A stretch of 64,000 bases of DNA from Rhizobium sp. Root483D2 (lineage in GTDB: Bacteria; Pseudomonadota; Alphaproteobacteria; Rhizobiales; Rhizobiaceae), in the NCBI RefSeq assembly GCF_001426685.1, contig NZ_LMFB01000015.1, positions 100,624 to 164,623 of the forward strand. The letters run 5' to 3'. Position 1 is the stretch's first letter. Each line of letters opens with the position of its first letter. Positions 27,480-35,428 of this stretch are shown here, piece by piece. The position numbers were made by a program, and so were the translations under genes. A model generated the notes under the pieces. It was not told the DNA's origin and ran no database searches. It saw only the letters and a program-made list of their open reading frames with translations.

Positions 27480-28880
27480 GTGAAAGAGAATAGTTTCGTA
27501 TCCGCCGACCATATCCGCTCTGCCTTCTCGGCGGCGATGTCGGCCATGTACCGCACCGAGGTGCCGGCCTATGGCACGCTGATGGAACTGGTGGGCAAGG
27601 TGAACGCCGAAACGCTGGCTGCTGATCCGGATCTGCAGGCCCGTCTTCAGGACACGGATTCGCTGGATCGTATTTCGCAGGAACGCCACGGGGCGATCCG
27701 GCTCGGCACGCCTGCAGAGCTGTCGATGATGCGCCGCGTCTTTGCCGTCATGGGCATGCTGCCGGTCGGCTATTACGACCTCTCGACTGCCGGCGTTCCC
27801 GTTCATTCGACGGCCTTCCGACCGGTCGGCGATGCCGCCTTGAAGAAAAATCCTTTCCGCGTCTTTACCTCGCTTTTGCGTCTCGACTTGATTGCCGACG
27901 AAGCCTTGCGCAATGAAGCGGCAGAGATCCTGTCCAAGCGCCAGATTTTTACCGATGGCGCCATCGCGCTGACGGAAAAAGCGGAACGGCAGGGCGGCCT
28001 CGACAAGGCTGACGCCGAGCAGTTCGTGGCCGAGGCGCTGGAAACCTTCCGCTGGCACGACAGGGCCAATGTCAGCCCCGGCATGTACCACCGCCTGCAT
28101 GAGGCCCACCGCCTGATCGCCGACGTCGTTTCGTTCAAGGGCCCGCATATCAATCACCTGACGCCCCGCACGCTGGATATCGATGCGGTGCAGGCGCGCA
28201 TGCCCGATTACGAGATCGCCCCCAAGGCGACGATCGAGGGTCCGCCGACCCGCAAATGCGCTATCCTTTTGCGCCAGACCTCGTTCAAGGCGCTGGAAGA
28301 GCCGGTTTCGTTCCAGGCCGAAGACGGCAGCTGGCATGAGGGCTCGCACACCGCCCGCTTCGGCGAGATCGAACAGCGTGGCATTGCACTCACCCCGAAA
28401 GGCCGTGCGCTCTACGACGACCTGCTCAACGCGTCGCGAAAGATCGTGCGCCCGGCCGCAGACGGCTCGAATGCGGCGGAATACGAAAAGGCGCTTTCGG
28501 ATGCCTTCATCCCGTTCCCGGATACATGGGCTGGAATTCGCGCAGAGGGTCTCGGCTATTTCGCCTATTCGCTGACCGCCAAGGGCCGCAAGGCCAGCGC
28601 CGACGCGTCTTTGAGCCTCGACAGCCTGATTGCTGACGGCCTCGTGCAATTCGACCCGATTGTCTATGAGGACTTTCTGCCCGTCAGCGCCGCCGGTATC
28701 TTCCAGTCCAATCTCGGGGATGACGCGGCGCAGGAATTTGCCGCAAGCCCGAACCAGCAGCGCTTCGAACTCGACCTCGGCGCTAAAGTGCTGAACGAGT
28801 TCGATCACTATGCCGGTATCGAACAGACTTCGATCACCGATATCAGAGAGATGCTTTCGTCGGCGCAAGCGGCGGAGTAA
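27480..28880 (+). CDS. hglS: 2-oxoadipate dioxygenase/decarboxylase (HglS, DUF1338/YdcJ)
   Basis: Non-haem metal enzyme that converts 2-oxoadipate to D-2-hydroxyglutarate with loss of CO2 and use of O2, in bacterial lysine catabolism. Starting from GTG 27480 the protein has 467 residues, and the catalytic residues reported for Pseudomonas HglS fall on the same or nearly the same numbers: H70 and R74 (ERHGAIRLG), H226 (GPHINH), and the metal glutamate in FGEIEQRG (E296). This agreement supports the GTG start; the open frame before it (27327 on) overlaps the LysR gene. First gene of a four-gene operon; the FAD oxidase that consumes its product follows 10 bp later. Confidence 0.88.
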   Translation: MKENSFVSADHIRSAFSAAMSAMYRTEVPAYGTLMELVGKVNAETLAADPDLQARLQDTDSLDRISQERHGAIRLGTPAELSMMRRVFAVMGMLPVGYYDLSTAGVPVHSTAFRPVGDAALKKNPFRVFTSLLRLDLIADEALRNEAAEILSKRQIFTDGAIALTEKAERQGGLDKADAEQFVAEALETFRWHDRANVSPGMYHRLHEAHRLIADVVSFKGPHINHLTPRTLDIDAVQARMPDYEIAPKATIEGPPTRKCAILLRQTSFKALEEPVSFQAEDGSWHEGSHTARFGEIEQRGIALTPKGRALYDDLLNASRKIVRPAADGSNAAEYEKALSDAFIPFPDTWAGIRAEGLGYFAYSLTAKGRKASADASLSLDSLIADGLVQFDPIVYEDFLPVSAAGIFQSNLGDDAAQEFAASPNQQRFELDLGAKVLNEFDHYAGIEQTSITDIREMLSSAQAAE

Positions 28881-28890
28881 AACGCAAGCG

Positions 28891-30312
28891 ATGATCGATC
28901 AGAAACATACAGCCGCATTGACCGCACTCCTTAGTGACAAGGGCATTGTCACCGAAGGCAGTGATGTGGCCGCCTACCAGACCGGCGCGCGCTACGATCA
29001 GGGCCGCGCATCGATTGTCCTGCGCCCGCAGACCACCGAAGAGGTGTCTGCGGCTGTCTCCTATTGCGTGAAGAACGGCATCGTTCTCATTCCGCAATCG
29101 GGCAATACTGGTCTCGTGTCCGGCTCGACCCCGGATATGACCGGCGCCCAGGCAGTCCTCAGCCTCGACCGGATGACAACACGTTTTGATCTCGACCTCG
29201 ACAACCGCTCGCTGCGCGCCGATGCCGGTTTCCGGTTGTCGGATGTCAACCAGAAGCTCGAAAAACACGGCCTGTTCTTCCCGATCGATCTTGGCGCCGA
29301 TCCGCGTCTCGGCGGCATGCTGGCCACCAATACCGGCGGTTCGCGCTTCCTCAAATATGGCGACGTGCGCCGCAACACGCTGGGCATCAAGGTCGTGCTG
29401 GCCGACGAAGACGGCACGGTCCTCGACCTGACCTGCGAGCTGCGCAAGAACAATACCGGCATCGACTGGAAGCAGGTCTTCATCGGCACGTCCGGTTCCT
29501 TCGGCGTAATCACCGAATGCGTCTTGAATATCGAACCCCTGCCGAAGCAGGTGGCGACTGCCTATCTGGTTCCTTCCAGCGGCGCCCATGTCATGCCGCT
29601 GCTGCGCGCCATGGAAGACCGGCTCGGCGCCTATCTCTCCGCCTTCGAGGGTATTTCGAAGAATTCTATCACGGCGGCGCTCGATCATGTCCCGTCGTTG
29701 AAAAACCCGTTTCAGGGCGGCAACGTGCCCGAATACGTGATCCTCGCCGAAATCTCCCGCACCTGGGAACCGCGCGAAGGTGAACAATCGCTCGATGCGG
29801 TCCTGGAAGCGGTGCTTGCCGAAATCTGGGAAACGGAGGAGGCGCCGCTCGCCGATGCCTTTGTCGGTCCGGCCCATGAAATGTGGTCGCTGCGCCATGC
29901 CCTGTCGGAAGGCGTGAAGCATTCGGGAAAACTGATCGCCTTTGATCTTTCCTTCCGCAGAGGTGATATCATGGCGTTCTGCGACCGCATGAAGGCCGAT
30001 ATGCCGCAGGCCTTTCCGGACGTGACGATCTGCGATTTCGGCCATATCGGCGATGGCGGCGTGCATTTCAATCTCGTCGTGCCGAAGGACAGTGCTTCGG
30101 CATCGGACACGGATTTCGAGCGGCGGCTGCGCGACTGGGTGTTTGCCGTCGCGGTTCAGGATTTCAACGGCAGCTTCAGTGCCGAACATGCCATCGGCCG
30201 CAAGAACCAGGCCTATTACGACCTTTATACGCAACAGAAGATCAAGGACATGGCCCAGGGCCTCAAGGCCATCACCTCGCCGGGAGAGCTCGGCGCGGTG
30301 CGCTTCGGATAG
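28891..30312 (+). CDS. FAD-binding oxidase, probable D-2-hydroxyglutarate dehydrogenase
   Basis: Flavoprotein of the FAD-PCMH/D-lactate dehydrogenase family, 473 residues, that oxidises D-2-hydroxyglutarate to 2-oxoglutarate and passes electrons to the respiratory chain. The FAD-binding part has PQSGNTGLVSGSTPD (about 70-85) and GGMLATNTGGSRFLKYGD; the C-terminal half contains GHIGDGGVHFN, whose histidines form the metal/substrate site in this family. The substrate is assigned from position: it directly follows hglS, whose product is D-2-hydroxyglutarate. ATG 28891 is chosen because homology begins there. On sequence alone a D-lactate or glycolate oxidase would also fit. Confidence 0.85.
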   Translation: MIDQKHTAALTALLSDKGIVTEGSDVAAYQTGARYDQGRASIVLRPQTTEEVSAAVSYCVKNGIVLIPQSGNTGLVSGSTPDMTGAQAVLSLDRMTTRFDLDLDNRSLRADAGFRLSDVNQKLEKHGLFFPIDLGADPRLGGMLATNTGGSRFLKYGDVRRNTLGIKVVLADEDGTVLDLTCELRKNNTGIDWKQVFIGTSGSFGVITECVLNIEPLPKQVATAYLVPSSGAHVMPLLRAMEDRLGAYLSAFEGISKNSITAALDHVPSLKNPFQGGNVPEYVILAEISRTWEPREGEQSLDAVLEAVLAEIWETEEAPLADAFVGPAHEMWSLRHALSEGVKHSGKLIAFDLSFRRGDIMAFCDRMKADMPQAFPDVTICDFGHIGDGGVHFNLVVPKDSASASDTDFERRLRDWVFAVAVQDFNGSFSAEHAIGRKNQAYYDLYTQQKIKDMAQGLKAITSPGELGAVRFG

Positions 30313-30342
30313 TCCTTTTGAAGAAACGGGAGTTTGCTCATC

Positions 30343-31875
30343 ATGAACATTGCAACAAAGACGGTGAATGTCGTTCAGGAAACGGCCGCCCTTCTGGAGA
30401 AGCTCGGCGTCTCCAAGGATCTCTACACCGGTGGCGACATGGCCTCCTTCTCGCCGGTCACCGGCGAGCAGATTGCGAGCCTGAAGACGGTTTCCGCTGC
30501 TGAAGCCGCTGCCAAGATCGAAAAGGCCGATGCGGCCTTTCGCGCCTGGCGTCTGGTGCCGGCGCCCAAGCGCGGCGAACTGATCCGCCTGCTCGGCGAA
30601 GAACTGCGCGCCAGCAAGGCCGATCTTGGCCGTCTGGTCTCGATCGAAGCCGGCAAGATCACCTCCGAAGGGCTTGGCGAAGTCCAGGAAATGATCGACA
30701 TCTGCGATTTCGCCGTCGGTCTCTCCCGCCAGCTCTACGGTCTGACGATTGCCACCGAGCGCCCCGGTCACCGCATGATGGAAACCTGGCATCCGCTGGG
30801 TGTCATCGGCGTCATCTCCGCCTTCAACTTCCCCGTCGCCGTCTGGGCCTGGAACTCGGCGCTCGCTCTCGTCTGCGGCAATGCCGTCGTCTGGAAGCCG
30901 TCGGAAAAGACCCCGCTGACTGCGCTTGCCAGCCAAGCCATCCTCGACCGCGCCATCGCCCGCTTCGGCGATGCGCCTGATGGACTGACGCAGGTTCTGA
31001 TCGGCGACCGCACCATTGGCGAAGTCATGGTCGATCACCCCAAGGTTCCGCTGGTTTCGGCGACCGGCTCCACACGCATGGGCCGCGATGTCGGTCCGCG
31101 CCTTGCCAAGCGCTTTGCCCGCGCCATTCTCGAACTCGGCGGCAACAATGGCGGCATCGTCTGCCCGTCCGCCGATCTCGACATGGCGCTGCGCGCCATT
31201 GCCTTCGGTGCGATGGGCACGGCCGGTCAGCGCTGCACGACGCTGCGCCGCCTGTTCGTCCATGAGAGCGTCTACGACCGGCTCGTTCCGCGCCTGAAGA
31301 AGGCCTATTCGAGCGTGTCGGTCGGCAACCCGCTGGAATCCACCGCCCTTGTCGGCCCGCTGGTCGACAAGCCGGCTTACGACAACATGCAGAAGGCGCT
31401 CACCGAAGCCAAGGCACATGGCGGCTCGATCACCGGCGGCGAACGCGTCGATCTCGGCCATGCTAACAGCTACTACGTGAAACCGGCGCTGGTCGAAATG
31501 CCCAAGCAGGACGGTCCGGTCACCGAAGAAACCTTCGCGCCGATCCTATACGTCATGAAATACAGCGACTTCGACGCTGCCGTTGCCGATCACAACGCGG
31601 TGGGTGCCGGCCTTTCCTCGTCGATCTTCACGCTCGACCTGCAGGAAGCCGAGCGCTTCCTGTCGCCCGATGGCTCCGACTGCGGCATCGCCAACGTCAA
31701 TATCGGCACATCCGGTGCTGAAATCGGCGGCGCGTTCGGCGGCGAAAAGGAAACCGGCGGCGGCCGCGAATCCGGCTCGGACGCCTGGCGCGCCTATATG
31801 CGCCGTGCCACCAATACGATCAACTATTCGAAAGCCCTGCCGCTGGCTCAGGGCGTCTCTTTCGACATCGAATAA
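30343..31875 (+). CDS. amaB: Aldehyde dehydrogenase, probable L-aminoadipate-semialdehyde dehydrogenase (AmaB)
   Basis: NAD(P)-dependent dehydrogenase of the ALDH7 type, 510 residues. The active-site cysteine is C298 in GQRCTTLRRL and the general base E264 in LELGGNN; the double asparagine GGNN and the CTTLRR context are features of ALDH7 (antiquitin/AmaB), which oxidises L-2-aminoadipate semialdehyde (in equilibrium with piperideine-6-carboxylate) to L-2-aminoadipate. Operon position beside hglS and a class I aminotransferase supports this. ATG 30343 is preferred over ATG 30334. A 19-bp tandem repeat begins within the last codons and runs over the stop. Confidence 0.87.
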   Translation: MNIATKTVNVVQETAALLEKLGVSKDLYTGGDMASFSPVTGEQIASLKTVSAAEAAAKIEKADAAFRAWRLVPAPKRGELIRLLGEELRASKADLGRLVSIEAGKITSEGLGEVQEMIDICDFAVGLSRQLYGLTIATERPGHRMMETWHPLGVIGVISAFNFPVAVWAWNSALALVCGNAVVWKPSEKTPLTALASQAILDRAIARFGDAPDGLTQVLIGDRTIGEVMVDHPKVPLVSATGSTRMGRDVGPRLAKRFARAILELGGNNGGIVCPSADLDMALRAIAFGAMGTAGQRCTTLRRLFVHESVYDRLVPRLKKAYSSVSVGNPLESTALVGPLVDKPAYDNMQKALTEAKAHGGSITGGERVDLGHANSYYVKPALVEMPKQDGPVTEETFAPILYVMKYSDFDAAVADHNAVGAGLSSSIFTLDLQEAERFLSPDGSDCGIANVNIGTSGAEIGGAFGGEKETGGGRESGSDAWRAYMRRATNTINYSKALPLAQGVSFDIE

Positions 31876-31913
31876 GATTGGCGACATCGAATAAGATTGG
31901 CGACATCGAATAA
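31863..31913. repeat. 19-bp tandem repeat across the amaB stop codon
   Basis: The unit CGACATCGAATAAGATTGG occurs at 31863-31881 and 31882-31900, then 13 bp of a third copy at 31901-31913. The first unit includes the last codons and the TAA stop of the aldehyde dehydrogenase, so the stop is present three times, in different frames because 19 is not a multiple of three. It lies just upstream of the aminotransferase start (31929). Confidence 0.93.
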
Positions 31914-31928
31914 TCGACAGGATCGGTC

Positions 31929-33161
31929 ATGACTATCAATACCAAGGTTGAGGAGGCGGGCTTTGCGCCCGCCTCGCGGATCTCAACGATCGGCGTTTCG
32001 CCGATCCTGAAGATCGGCGCCCGGGCGCAGGCTATGAAGCGCGATGGCAAGCCGGTGATCATTCTGGGCGCCGGAGAGCCGGATTTCGACACGCCCGATC
32101 ATGTCAAGCAGGCGGCCTGCGAGGCCATCCAGAGCGGCAAGACCAAATATACCGCACTCGACGGTACCCCGGAGCTGAAGCAGGCGATCCGGGACAAGTT
32201 CTTACGCGAAAACGGCGTGTCCTACGAACCCGACGAGATCACCGTTGCGACCGGCGCCAAGCAGATCCTCTTCAACGCCATGATGGCGACGCTGAACCCC
32301 GGCGACGAAGTCATCATTCCGACGCCCTACTGGACCTCCTATTCCGACATCGTCGAGATCGCCGAGGGAAAGCCGGTCCTGATCGCCTGCGATGCTGCAG
32401 CCGGTTTCCGGCTGAAAGCCGAACAGCTCGAAGCAGCCATCACGCCGAAGACGCGCTGGGTGATGCTGAATTCGCCTTCCAATCCATCGGGCGCCGCCTA
32501 CAGTGCGGATGATTACCGTCCGCTGCTCGATGTGCTCTTGAAACATCCGCATGTCTGGCTTCTGGTCGATGATATGTACGAGCACATCGTCTATGACGGC
32601 TTCAAGTTCGTCACGCCGGCAGCCCTTGAGCCCGCGCTGAAGAGCCGGACGCTGACCGTCAACGGCGTTTCCAAGGCCTATGCCATGACCGGCTGGCGCA
32701 TTGGCTATGCCGGCGGCCCGCGCGACCTCATCAAGGCGATGGCCGTGGTACAGAGCCAGGCGACCTCCTGCCCGTCCTCGATCAGCCAGGCCGCCTCTGT
32801 CGCCGCGCTGAACGGGCCACAGGATTTCTTGGAGGAACGCACCGCAAGCTTCCAGCACCGCCGCGATCTGGTCGTCTCGGCGCTCAACGCCATCGAGGGT
32901 CTCGATTGCCGCACACCCGAAGGCGCGTTCTACACCTTCTCCGGCTGTTCAGGCATGCTCGGCAAGACCACGCCCGCAGGCAAGCGTATCGAGACGGATA
33001 CGGATTTCTGCGCCTACCTGCTCGATGACGCCCATGTCGCCGTCGTGCCGGGTTCGGCTTTCGGCCTGTCGCCGTTCTTCCGCATCTCCTATGCCACCTC
33101 CGAGGCAGAACTGCGCGAAGCCCTTCAACGGATTGCCAAGGCCTGTGGGGCCTTGAGCTGA
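31929..33161 (+). CDS. Class I/II PLP-dependent aminotransferase, candidate 2-aminoadipate transaminase
   Basis: Fold-type I aminotransferase, 410 residues, subgroup Ib aspartate aminotransferase-like. Landmarks are GAGEPDFDTPDHV, KYTALDGTPELKQAI, the PLP-binding lysine K249 in SKAYAMTGWRIGY, and the C-terminal arginine in FFRISYATSE. Family members act on aspartate, prephenate and other dicarboxylic amino acids. As the last gene of the hglS operon it is a good candidate for making 2-oxoadipate from 2-aminoadipate, the one step otherwise missing between amaB and hglS; this is inference from context. An intrinsic terminator follows. Confidence 0.84.
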   Translation: MTINTKVEEAGFAPASRISTIGVSPILKIGARAQAMKRDGKPVIILGAGEPDFDTPDHVKQAACEAIQSGKTKYTALDGTPELKQAIRDKFLRENGVSYEPDEITVATGAKQILFNAMMATLNPGDEVIIPTPYWTSYSDIVEIAEGKPVLIACDAAAGFRLKAEQLEAAITPKTRWVMLNSPSNPSGAAYSADDYRPLLDVLLKHPHVWLLVDDMYEHIVYDGFKFVTPAALEPALKSRTLTVNGVSKAYAMTGWRIGYAGGPRDLIKAMAVVQSQATSCPSSISQAASVAALNGPQDFLEERTASFQHRRDLVVSALNAIEGLDCRTPEGAFYTFSGCSGMLGKTTPAGKRIETDTDFCAYLLDDAHVAVVPGSAFGLSPFFRISYATSEAELREALQRIAKACGALS

Positions 33162-33170
33162 AGACATCGA

Positions 33171-33196
33171 GCCCGCCGGCCTTTGGCGGGCTTCTT
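33171..33196 (+). terminator. Intrinsic terminator after the lysine-catabolic operon
   Basis: GCCCGCC (33171-33177) pairs with GGCGGGC (33185-33191), followed by TTCTTT. It lies 10 bp after the aminotransferase stop. Confidence 0.8.
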
Positions 33197-33226
33197 TCCA
33201 ATTTTCTAAATTAGAATGAAACCGGC

Positions 33227-33252
33227 GAAACTTATCCGGAAACGCCCCCGTT
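33227..33252 (+). promoter_or_regulatory. Possible ECF-type promoter before fasciclin gene
   Basis: GAAAC (33227-33231), 17 bp, then CGTT (33249-33252) resembles the alphaproteobacterial general-stress (EcfG) consensus GGAAC-N16/17-CGTT, with a mismatch at the first -35 position. It lies about 48 bp upstream of the fasciclin ATG. Weak evidence: short motifs of this kind occur by chance. Confidence 0.25.
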
Positions 33253-33300
33253 GCTTGCTTATCTGCAGAGACAGATGAACCAGAACCGGGAGAGAATTTC

Positions 33301-33852
33301 ATGTGGTCTTCATTCGCCAAAACAGCATCACTGACAGTGCTGGCCGCCGGCATCGCCGGTAGCGTTTTCGCCAACCCGATGGTGGGTGGCGCTCCGATGT
33401 ATGAAAACAAGAACATCGTCGAGAATGCCGTCAATTCCAAGGATCACACCACGCTGGTGGCTGCGGTCAAGGCTGCGGGCCTTGTCGATACGCTGGCGGG
33501 TCCAGGTCCCTTCACAGTCTTTGCACCGGTCAATTCCGCTTTCGACAAACTGCCGGCCGGCACCGTCGATACGTTGCTGAAGCCTGAAAACAAGACGCAG
33601 CTGACCAAGGTTCTGACGGAGCATGTCGTCTCCGGCAAGCTCTCCACCGCCACCCTGATGAAGCGTATCAAGGCGAATGGCGGCAAATATAACATGACTG
33701 CGGTGAGCGGCGATCATCTGACGGCCGTCATGCGCGGCAAGGGCATCTACATCATCGACGAAAGCGGCGGCGCCTCGAAGATCACCGTCGCCGACGTCAA
33801 CCAGTCGAATGGTGTGATCCAGGTCGTCAACAAGGTGTTGCTGCCGAAGTAA
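33301..33852 (+). CDS. Secreted fasciclin-domain protein
   Basis: Periplasmic or secreted protein of 183 residues: a signal peptide (about 1-24, ending SVFA|NP) and one fasciclin (FAS1) domain. The two FAS1 conserved blocks are visible, FTVFAPVNSAFDKLP (H1) and the closing ITVADVNQSNGVIQVVNKVLLP (split: ITVADVNQSNGV and IQVVNKVLLP, the H2 block). FAS1 domains mediate adhesion or protein-protein contact; rhizobial members have been linked to symbiosis and stress, but no specific role can be assigned here. GGGAGAG (from about 33290) is a good ribosome site. It stands alone with its own terminator. Confidence 0.9.
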   Translation: MWSSFAKTASLTVLAAGIAGSVFANPMVGGAPMYENKNIVENAVNSKDHTTLVAAVKAAGLVDTLAGPGPFTVFAPVNSAFDKLPAGTVDTLLKPENKTQLTKVLTEHVVSGKLSTATLMKRIKANGGKYNMTAVSGDHLTAVMRGKGIYIIDESGGASKITVADVNQSNGVIQVVNKVLLPK

Positions 33853-33883
33853 TCACCGCACGCAATTGCTGGGAAACCACCGG

Positions 33884-33912
33884 CCCTGCCGTCCCCGATG
33901 GCAGGGTTTTGT
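33884..33912 (+). terminator. Intrinsic terminator after fasciclin gene
   Basis: CCCTGCC (33884-33890) pairs with GGCAGGG (33900-33906), 9-nt loop, followed by TTTTGT. It lies 31 bp after the stop codon. Confidence 0.75.
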
Positions 33913-34016
33913 CTGCGGAAAGAATTTTGCGCTGCCGGAGTTTGCTGCTATCCGGTAGGGGTCGCCGACAGAATTCACAGAGCCGTCACCGGCCACAGAC
34001 AGGGGCAGCCGGAGCA

Positions 34017-35426
34017 ATGTTCTCCCGTTTACGGCCATCGACCGATATCATTGAAACGCTCCGGAAGAATTCGTTCGAGCCCGCCCATTCCGACTATTAC
34101 CAGGGCAAGCCCGGCCGCCCGCTCAATCTTATCCTCAAGGCGCGCCATGACTTTCTCTCGGTCTGGCGCAGAGCCGATTACACCGATCGGGTCAGCGTCA
34201 CGAAAATTTTCGGACGTCAGATCGTCGTGGTCAATTCCCCGGACGCGATCCGCTATGTGGTGGCCAAGCGCCACGACAATTTCGAGCGCAAGACGCCGCA
34301 GATGCGGCGCGCACTGGAATTTCTGTTGGGCGACGGGCTGTTCATTTCCGACGGTGAAACCTGGAAACAGCGGCGCCCGCTGGTCGCCGATATCGTTCAC
34401 AAAAACCGCGTGCCGGCTTTCGGCAAGATCATGGAAAACACCACGAGCGAACTGGTGCAGCGCTGGGAATCGCTTCCCGACGGCGCGCCTGTCAACGCGC
34501 TGTTCGAAATGGCCGGGCTGACAGCGGAGATCATTTCCCGCGCCGTCTTCGGCAACGATCTCGGCGAAGAGGGCGCCAAGGCCGTCAGCGAGGGGTTCGA
34601 GAGCTATCAGTCGCTGATCGATTCGGTGAATATCGGCTATTTCCTTGGGCTCGACGAGGGCCTGCCCGTGCTGCGCACACCCAAGCTGCGCCGGTCCGTC
34701 TCGCGCATCCACCAGATCATCGACAAGGTGGTCGAAGACCATCTGGCCGGGCGCGGCGACGACAATTCGATGGTGGAGCTTCTGGTGCGCCGCCAGAAGC
34801 GAAATCCGGAACTGAAGCTCGACGTGGTGGCGCTGCGCAACGAAGCCGCAACCATCTTCATGGCTGGTCACGAGACGACAGCCGCCACGCTCACCTGGGC
34901 CTGGTATCTGATGTCACGCGCACAATGGGTCGAAAAATCGCTGCATGAGGAAATCGCCCGCGTCTGCGGCAACCGCACCCCGACGCTCGACGATATCCCG
35001 CAGCTGGACTGGTGCCGTGCCATCATCGAGGAAACGCTGCGCCTCTATCCGCCGGTGCCGATCCTCGCTCGCCAGGCAAAAGAGGCTGACCGGATCGGCG
35101 ATATCGACGTCAAGCCCGCATCGCTGATCCTGATCGTGCCATGGCTTTTGCACCGGACCGAAGCCTTCTTCAAGGACGCCCATCTTTTCAAGCCCGAGCG
35201 CTTCATGAACGGCAGCAAGGCGATACCCTACAGCTACATTCCCTTTGCCAGCGGTCCACGCGTCTGCCCCGGATTACAATTCGGCCTGCAGGAAGCGATC
35301 CTGTGCCTGGCCATCCTTGCCCAGCGCTTCAGGGTGCGGGTCGCGGATAACACCAAGGTCGAGCCGCAATGCCGGCTGACACTGCGCCCACGCGGCGGTC
35401 TGCCCGTAACCTTGCACCGGCGGTGA
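34017..35426 (+). CDS. Cytochrome P450
   Basis: Haem-thiolate monooxygenase, 469 residues, soluble-looking with no clear N-terminal anchor. All family landmarks are intact: I-helix oxygen-activation motif AGHETTAATL (about 283-292), K-helix ETLR (E339-R342), a PERF-like KPERFMNG, and the haem loop FASGPRVCPG with ligand C417. The helix and PERF motifs resemble the branch that includes fatty-acid and terpenoid hydroxylases. No ferredoxin or reductase gene is adjacent. ATG 34017 begins the family-like region; GGAG at 34011 is rather close to it. It is followed after 2 bp by an LpxL-like acyltransferase, pointing to a lipid-related substrate (inference). Confidence 0.9.
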   Translation: MFSRLRPSTDIIETLRKNSFEPAHSDYYQGKPGRPLNLILKARHDFLSVWRRADYTDRVSVTKIFGRQIVVVNSPDAIRYVVAKRHDNFERKTPQMRRALEFLLGDGLFISDGETWKQRRPLVADIVHKNRVPAFGKIMENTTSELVQRWESLPDGAPVNALFEMAGLTAEIISRAVFGNDLGEEGAKAVSEGFESYQSLIDSVNIGYFLGLDEGLPVLRTPKLRRSVSRIHQIIDKVVEDHLAGRGDDNSMVELLVRRQKRNPELKLDVVALRNEAATIFMAGHETTAATLTWAWYLMSRAQWVEKSLHEEIARVCGNRTPTLDDIPQLDWCRAIIEETLRLYPPVPILARQAKEADRIGDIDVKPASLILIVPWLLHRTEAFFKDAHLFKPERFMNGSKAIPYSYIPFASGPRVCPGLQFGLQEAILCLAILAQRFRVRVADNTKVEPQCRLTLRPRGGLPVTLHRR

Positions 35427-35428
35427 CG

